Source: Megamerina dolium | Lineage: Eukaryota > Arthropoda > Insecta > Diptera > Megamerinidae | Direction of reading: 5' to 3' | NCBI GenBank assembly: GCA_963854835.1 | Contig: OY978529.1 | Span: 35,708,055-35,772,054 of the forward strand | DNA length: 64,000 nt | Part shown: piece after piece, positions 57,049 to 64,000 of the stretch | How positions within the stretch are numbered: the stretch's first letter is position 1 | Layout: each line of letters opens with the position of its first letter | Program-made: the position numbers and the translations under genes | Notes under the pieces: model-generated | The model's input: the letters and a program-made list of their open reading frames with translations, nothing else | Databases searched by the model: none | Told to the model about the DNA's origin: nothing

Positions 57049-58589
57049 TTAGATATTTTCCACATTCGTGTATGGAGGCGTAGACACGCATACGAACATC
57101 TCTGTAAGCAGCACGCATCCGCGCACTAGACGGTGACCTAAATTTAATGGTTACTTTAAGATTTAGGTTACTACAGTAAAGACACATTCATATCATAGAT
57201 TCAAATAAAATAAAATACAATTGTCTATTGATTATGTCTATTTTATGAATTGTAATTGTTTGGCTCCTTAATGAAAATTCACGAAAAAATTGAACCAAAA
57301 CTCAACAATTTGATCGAAAATTGCTATCTATCTGCCATGTATATAGTAACAACACTTGAACTGGTTATTAAGAAATTGTCCATAGAATATTTTACAATAC
57401 TCTTATAATAGGAACGATATACTAAACGAGCTCTTACTGTATTTCGTTATTTCATAGCGAGATATTTTCAATGACAACAATATTTTGATTACAGTACTGA
57501 ACTATTTGTTATCATCTTAACATCATCATCATCATCATCATTATCTTTATTGTCATTATTATTATTATCATTATTAAATTTAACATGTTCATTAACATTG
57601 TCATTATTATCGTTATTTCATCACCGTTGTCACCATCATTGTGGTCTTAATGATGATATCGTGTGAAATTGAAAGGAATTCATTAACACATCATACACAC
57701 ACACACACAGACAGCACTCAACAAGTATCAATTTTATCTTTATTATTAACATCGTTTGTAATTAGTGGTTGCACACAAACTTGAATACATTAAGTTGTAT
57801 ATGTGCACTTCCTTTATTATAGGCAAACACAGTGGATAGCCATTAGTGTCAAGCATTTGTTTATATTTATTCTTTTTTTTTTCTTCTTCTTTTCTTTTGT
57901 TTATTTTGAATATTATAATTTATATCAAGATTCCAATTTGTTAAATTGGAAATTTTTTGGTTTTTCTGTTTGATTTTGATTGATGTTTTATTAAAATTTT
58001 CGCTTGAAAGTATGCTACAATATTGCCGTATTCTATTAAAACACTAGGAATTAGGGTATTGTGATTAATCGTTCTGTTGAACAAACTGATTAATCAATTA
58101 TTCGCTAAATTAAAACTTTTATTAATCAAATAACACATTATTCGAAATTAATTGAATCAAAAACTGAAATTATTCAATAGATCAGAATTCTGATAAATCA
58201 GAATAAAAAAAATATAGAAATGTGTTAAAAAGTTATATTTCAAAATATAATTTCAAAATTAAAGAAAAATTAAAAGTGAATAATTTTTCGATTAATCAAA
58301 ATTGTAATTAATCGAATAATTCGTATTATGATTAATAGAATAATTGAGAGGAGATAAACATATATTGAAATGCATTCACCTTTGATAGAAATGATTGAAG
58401 ATGTTGGATCAAGCGTGATCTAATAGATAATTAGAAAGTATTTAGTGATGTATACCAAAATCATACCGAATTAGAGAATTGATGATTCCAGTTCTATTAT
58501 TCCTTATTTGGCCATCACAACTGATTTTGATCAATTTTGACCGAATATGTGCAGTATGCTTCGCTAATCGTCTCTGTTCTACACTCAGT
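56651..58589. other. Non-coding with microsatellites
   Basis: (AC)n at 57017-57046; (CAT)n at about 57521-57543; CACACACA at about 57693-57710. Around 58060-58340, ATTAATCGAATAAT-like motifs recur in both orientations. No gene. Confidence 0.45.
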
Positions 58590-58880
58590 GGCTGATAGAT
58601 TCTCCAGTACTTTTGCCTTCAACCGGAGGCTTGGTCTCTTGCTTAGTATGCGTCCTCCAACCTGTTCCGAATATTACATCTTCTTAGTGGAAGCATTTTT
58701 CCTATTCTTATTCATAATATCGGCATACGGCTCGTACAGTTCAGGGTTGTATATAGGTCCAAAGATCTTATTTATGTATGTCCAAGTGGAAATTATCAAG
58801 GCTTCGGCGCTAAATGTAAGAAGTGATCTGATGAGAAACTTGTAGAGTGTGGTTTTCATTCTTCGAGAGAGTCTTAGTTC
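58590..58880 (-). mobile_element. LINE reverse-transcriptase C-terminal relic
   Basis: The minus strand reads LYKFLIRSLLTFSAEALI, then IFGPIYN and PELYEPYADI. This is the order LYKTLIRPxLTYGAE...IFGPxxxxxxYNxELYELY found at the end of many non-LTR reverse transcriptases. A stop and a frame change follow. The plus-strand frame over the same bases is its shadow. Confidence 0.5.
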
Positions 58881-59126
58881 TAAGTTATTAGTCCAAAATT
58901 ACAAGAATTATCGAAATGATCGAAATTAAGTTTGCATCTGTCGAAAAGGTCATATCTAGTCTATTTGCAACAGGACGTACACTTGAAAATATTTTAATAT
59001 TGTTCTACTTTGAAAAAAAAACAAAATTGCAAATGATGATTTACATATATTACAAGCGTGTGCCTCAGTTGTTTTATCATATGTATATATATAATAGTTA
59101 TAATATAATAGTTATAATATATATTT

Positions 59127-59202
<76 letters not shown>

Positions 59203-62200
59203 CATATATACATTAGATAGGTTGCAATGTTTATGGATAAAATTTAAGTTGCTCTAGTTGATGATTTTCGAGTACCAACAAATTTATTTAAATTTATTTT
59301 TGTCTAAATACGTACCATATACAATACGATGCAGTCTCGGGTAGGAATTTTACATAAGTGAACATTTTTGTTTTACAATATTATTGAAAATTTGTTTAAA
59401 TTTATTTCAAAAATTTAACATTTTTAATTTTTACTATTGTTTCTGGGGCCATTTTACGTGAATTTGTACGTTAATTTTAGAAAATTCTTTGAGTTTTGGA
59501 TAGATTTGATTTTCAAGGTCAAAAAGTGAGGTTAAACTATCAATTAACGATGTATAAATGTATTTCCAAATGATTATAGTTTTCGAAAATGCGCTTCTCC
59601 ACTTCTAGCTTATAATCTATCTTTCTTAAGCAATGCCTCTTCTCTTCTTGCCTTTAAATTATTATTATCTCCAAAAATACATCTTGAATCTCCACCATAA
59701 GTATAATTTGCACTTCGAAAATGTTTTTCAGTCTATTAAAAATGCTAAAAATTGATTTTAATTTGAAATGTTGCTTATTTAGATCAAAAGAAAACTGGTG
59801 GCAATCGTAGCTTGAAAATCGAAGCAACTTTAATTAATGTGAACTACTCTAATGTACACAAGAATTGTTATATTTGACATATTTAATCATACCTACGATC
59901 TACATATACTTGTACATGACAGCTGTGAGGGTTGAGGAGGCTCATCAACATCAAATTGCTGCACAACACTGTTCAAAATGACGATGGTCGTGGTGGTGAT
60001 GATAATGAAGATGATGATGATTACGATCAACAATAATATTAATGGTAGGTACATATATCCAGAATGGTAAAGAAGAATGAAGATCGACAGATCCGGTTTA
60101 GTTCACATAAAGGGGGAATCATATACATACACATACGTACGAACCTATTTATATACAGGTACTTACATGCAAAACAGGCAAACAGTTCAAAATATATACT
60201 AGTTAAAAGTAGTAAATATTTTCATGTGCATATTTTTTTTTTTTTCATCTTTTTGTTATTGCTGTGTTAAATATTTGAAAACATGCTGGTGGGAAACACA
60301 TCAAAATATTGTGGTCTCTTTTGAATGAATTGCAATTTATACATGCACATACTACAATAGTACAAACAGCAAAATGAGTAAATAACAATGTTAGCAAAAA
60401 TTCATATTGTACCGGAAATGCATACATAACCTTACTTATTGCATTGATCTGGATACTCTTTGCCGGGAACGAACGTATCATCATGATTGAATTCATTGGA
60501 GTAATATTTGATCGTTTGTCACTTTTTATACATTTCCTCACATGCCCTTCCATCTGTTAAAAACACCGATTGGGTTGGAAGTTCTCAATATGTACGAAAA
60601 GTGCAACCTTACTCACTTGCAATAGCTATTAGAGTAGAAAATTGTTGTTGTGACATAGTATGACCAACGGATATTGTAGACTACATTTTTAATTACAAAC
60701 ATCTTCACAAATTTGCTTTCCGGAATATTTCCTTTGACGAACATTTTACGTACATATATGAAAATCACTACTCGATTCACTCAAAACTCAATTCTTTGTC
60801 AATACTTAACATAAACATATATTGAACGATATATAGCTCCAAAATTGCTTCTGTATAAGCACACTCTTCCATTTAGCAAAGAAACAATTTACTTACTTGC
60901 CCATTCGCTTACTAGGAAATGAACCACTTTTATCTCCATCTATTTTTGAATTGTAATATTGTCATATTGACGCTTTCCATCAAGAGCAATAACTATATAC
61001 TATTTCAAATCGGTTGGGAATATACAAATTTATGTCTTTCAAGTTTTTCCATTTGCAGAGAAATATACAATTTTAAACTTGTTGCATTTGTTAGCTATGT
61101 TCCTATCAAGGTTCTTAACTCATTTCAATTCAGTAGTCCGAGAAAAACCGGTGGCATTGAATTAGTATTATCGATGGCAACCTAGAAAATCATCTGCTCA
61201 TTCCAGGATTGCTAACTCAGCGAAAAAAATGATGTTACAACAACAACAACAGCACACCCGTAGTAATGGAAGCACTAAACTTCTAAAATGCCAACCCCCC
61301 TCCCCCCCTCTTGACTTTCTACTTTTCCTTTAAAGCAAATAAAAACCAATTGTTATTATCATGTGTGTGTGTGTGTGTGTTTGTATATATTTATTTATTT
61401 TATAAATCACAAATATTTTGTAGCAGCATTGGAAAATAAGACAATTCTCCTGAAATGGTCATACTTTCATTTCTCACATTCTGCGCTTGTTTTTTGTACC
61501 TATAATTGATGTATGTGTGTATGTAGTTTTTATCGAGATTCCATGCAAGTATAAACGTATTGATATCTTTCTTCTTCGCTTCTCGTTCTATCAAAGTTTA
61601 ATAAATATTTACGTATACATATATGTATCTGAAGAGATATTACATTTCAAAAAGGAAATTCTGAATGAAAGCACATATTAATTGTTGGACATTGCATAAA
61701 AAACACATAGAATAAATTAGGAAATATCATTCAATAGAAAGTGAAAAATATGCAATTACAAAATGTTGCTTGCTGACGACATAAATCGAAATTAATAGTA
61801 GAAGACAAAGACCATAATAATAATAGTAATAATTATAATAATAGTAGTAAACATAAGCTTATTTGTTAAACTAAAACTATTCTATAAATTAGTTTGTATG
61901 TATTCGATGGCTGCTGTTGCTGCTGCTGCTGCTGCTGTTACTTGTCGCAAATGGCACCCAAAAATCCCATAGGCATTTATGTACGTAGATAAAATGGTAG
62001 GTAGGAAGATAGAAGGCATACATTGGTAAGAGCAAATATAAAGATGTCCCTAACGACGATAATGATGATGATGATGATGGCGAAAAAAAGATCGCATGTA
62101 GTGTGTGGTGTTCTTATTGCCCGAGTGATGGACTAATTCGACTTACTTCTTCACTATTTACAATTGACAATTTCGACTACCGTACGCATAGTTGTGTATA

Positions 62201-62367
62201 TGTGTATGGTATTGTGTTAATATATGTATATGATGATCATGTCTATATTAATGTGTACAATTAAACAAGTAAGTTATCAAACACAATTATATATGGCATG
62301 CAGACTCCACGATGTTGATGTTCCATCGCAGCGTACTCGTAGTACTCAGCATGTACTACTACTACTA
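58881..62367. other. Non-coding 3' side of Cks, microsatellite-rich
   Basis: No gene recognised. Holds (TA)n at about 59130-59205, GAT-rich runs near 60005 and 62070, (GT)n at 61362-61381, (GCT)n at about 61911-61937 and a C-run near 61300. It could be intron or regulatory DNA of neighbouring genes; nothing in the sequence decides. Confidence 0.4.
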
Positions 62368-62727
62368 CTACTGCTGCTGTATAGGTCTCCGAAATAATAG
62401 AATATGTGGCTCTGGCTTATGTACCATATAGTGTATCCAGCCACGTGATTGTTGCACACCAATGGAACGCCATTCCGCCTCACTCATTAGATGTGTTTTT
62501 GGTACCAGCTTAACCAGTTCTTTGGGAAGGACAACATGTCTAACAGCAATAAAACAAAGAAAATGAAAGAAAATTCGAGTTAATGTATTACACATATGCG
62601 CATAATGCTCGACTCAATTTCTAAAGCACTAAATCAATATAGTCACAAGCATTAAAGCATAGAAATCTTACCTATATTCATATTTCTCATCGTAATATTT
62701 ATCTGAGTAATAAATGTCCTTGCTCAT
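62368..62727 (-). CDS. Cks30A: Cyclin-dependent kinase regulatory subunit (Cks1/Cks30A type)
   Basis: Two exons on the minus strand: 62727-62672 (codons 1-18 plus two bases) and 62539-62368. They are separated by a 132-bp intron with GTAAG donor and TTAG acceptor; the split codon is AG|A (Arg). The product is 75 aa: [19 protein letters not shown], then [38 protein letters not shown], and [11 protein letters not shown]. The sequence includes the CDK-contact strands, the HxPEPH hinge and the phosphate-binding basic residues of the family. Cks proteins bind CDK1 and phosphorylated substrates and are needed for the cell cycle. The start context CAAAATG fits insect genes. The final residues IQQQ and the stop lie in a CAG/TAG microsatellite, unlike the usual RRPK-type ends. 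Confidence 0.93.
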
Positions 62728-62755
62728 TTTGGCTTTGTACGTGGATGTTTATTTC
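62728..62755 (-). promoter_or_regulatory. Cks 5' leader next to the inverted repeat
   Basis: Short stretch between the start codon and the edge of the inverted repeat. The rest of the Cks leader and promoter therefore lies inside the left arm. Confidence 0.4.
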
Positions 62756-63325
62756 AACCCTTATAATACAATATGATAATTGCTTTACAGCGTACAGGCA
62801 GGATGATGATAATTATATGTATGCAAAGGAATTTTCTTGATTCTTTTATTCGGCTTTATTTTCTCCAGAAGCCTAATCAAACTTCTTGCTTTTCACACTT
62901 TCACTTCCAGAATAGTATTTAAATAAAACAGCTTTAATCTGTACTCTAATCGTTACGATAAAATGCCCTTTTTTTCTTTTTTATACAAATAAGAAATTCG
63001 CGTCTCAACTCCAATTCAAAAAACCAAAAATTCACAATTGACGCTTAAGTGTCAGATGTATATTCTTTGATGAAACTGCCGCGCATAATTTTTAATTTAA
63101 ATTTGCGTGCTCTTTTACTCATAATAGTCTATACAAGAGAAAGAGAATAAACAATATGGTGTATTTGATCTTTTATAACAGCAGCAGCGTCATCTATGGT
63201 TAAATGTGAAATTGTTGAGCCGCTGTACTTAGAAATTCAAATTACATAGGCAAGGTTGCATTCTAAATAATTCAAAACTGAATGTTTTTCAAGAAAAAAA
63301 TTTACACAAATATTTATTTGAAAAA
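62756..63325 (-). repeat. Left arm of a ~1.14-kb inverted repeat (Cks upstream region)
   Basis: Reverse-complement match to 63326-63894, from AACCCTTAT/GTAAGGGTT at the outer ends to TTTACACAAATATTTATTTG at the centre. Scattered substitutions and small indels only. On the gene strand it has a TTATAAAAGATC TATA-like motif (about 63170) and a GAGAAAGAGAATAAAC block. Confidence 0.85.
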
Positions 63326-63894
63326 AATTTACACAAATATTTATTTGTATAAATTTTTTTCTATAAAAACATTCAAATTTGACTTGTTTAGAATGCAACC
63401 TTGCCTATGTAATTTGAATTTCTAAGTACAGCGGCTCAACAATTTCACATTTAACCATAGATGACGCTGCTGCTGTTATAAAAGATCAAATACACCATAT
63501 TGTTTATTCTCTTTCTCTTGTGTAGACTATTATGAGTAAAAGAGCACGCATATTTAAATTAAAAATTATGCGCGGCAGTTTCATCAAAGAATGTACATCT
63601 GACACTTGAGCGTCAATTGTGAATTTTTGGTTTTTTGAATTGGAGTTGAGACGCGAATTTCTTTTTTGTATAAAAAGGAAAAAAGGGCATTTATCGTAAC
63701 GCTTAGAGTACAGATTAAAGCTGTTTTATTTAAATACTATTCTGGAAGTGAAAGTGTGAAAAGCAAGAAGTTTGATTAGGCTTCTGGAGAAAATAAAAAA
63801 GCCGAATAAAACAATCGAGAAAATTCCTTTGCATACATATAATTATCATCATCCTGCCTGTACGCTGTAAAGGAATTATCATATTGTAAGGGTT
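63326..63894 (+). repeat. Right arm of the inverted repeat
   Basis: The same upstream region pointing right, with the TATA-like TTATAAAAGATC at about 63476 and the leader-like AAAGTGTGAAAAGCAAGAAG. Matching stops about 28 bp before where a Cks start codon would be, and 63895-64000 is unrelated to Cks. It may drive a divergent transcript outside the window. Confidence 0.8.
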
Positions 63895-64000
63895 ATCCAT
63901 TTTGCGGTTTCGGAACAAGTGCATAATACGGACTCGTAAGGTAAAAAAAAATAGAAAATTGCCTCGGATAGAGCTTAGTTTTGTGAATATAAAAAATAAA

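Noticed and set aside
58537..58845. A plus-strand membrane protein
   Set aside because: It is the antisense of a LINE reverse-transcriptase relic, whose residues are recognisable on the minus strand.
59130..59205. A structured or coding region (YIYIYI frame)
   Set aside because: Pure (TA)n microsatellite.

Overview
The window looks like AT-rich insect nuclear DNA, most likely a higher fly. A tephritid fruit fly is my inference. It rests on a Cks gene close to fly Cks30A with a short GT-AG intron, a rosa-type (DD41D) mariner, and many mariner, Tc1 and Jockey-clade remnants. There are no bacterial features, rRNA genes, true tRNA genes or CRISPR arrays.

About 0.2-51.4 kb is dominated by one multicopy gene family and the transposons that have broken it up. 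Two intact intronless copies (14152-15477 and 31186-32511, 441 aa each, 12 residue differences by my count) encode a type I membrane protein: signal peptide, ectodomain with N-glycosylation sites and few cysteines, one transmembrane segment near residues 354-377, and a basic tail of about 63 residues with a CxxC. The layout and several motifs resemble the membrane-proximal part of insect F-type/errantivirus envelope proteins (Iris-like). That assignment is inference. A third, nearly identical copy lies inverted at 8051-9374 and is broken by a 2-bp deletion. Two shorter paralogs (about 19.7-21.5 kb and 39.3-40.1 kb) share frameshifts and have lost the transmembrane half. Further relics lie at 0.2-0.7, 23.6-24.6, 45.6, 46.0-48.5 and 51.4 kb. 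Flanks repeat along with the genes, so this is an array of segmental duplications in both orientations.

The array is a well-dated transposon record, because one paralog often keeps the empty site of an insertion in another. Examples are a 932-bp rosa-like mariner with perfect 30-bp inverted repeats, a 1.58-kb Tc1 element, a 5'-truncated Jockey-like LINE with poly(A), and a tRNA-headed SINE of about 360 bp. Two TTAA-flanked elements (about 710 and 739 bp) and a family of 1.2-1.6 kb repeats rich in GTGGGCGTGGC and GACG runs add to the record.

From 51.5 to 53.3 kb come diverged tandem repeats, a SINE and a 502-bp MITE. From 53.3 to 62.3 kb the DNA is mostly non-coding and rich in microsatellites, with two decayed transposon fragments. 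At the right end, on the minus strand, is a two-exon Cks gene (62368-62727). Its start codon lies about 28 bp from a 1.14-kb near-perfect inverted repeat (62756-63894) that duplicates the Cks upstream region head to head.
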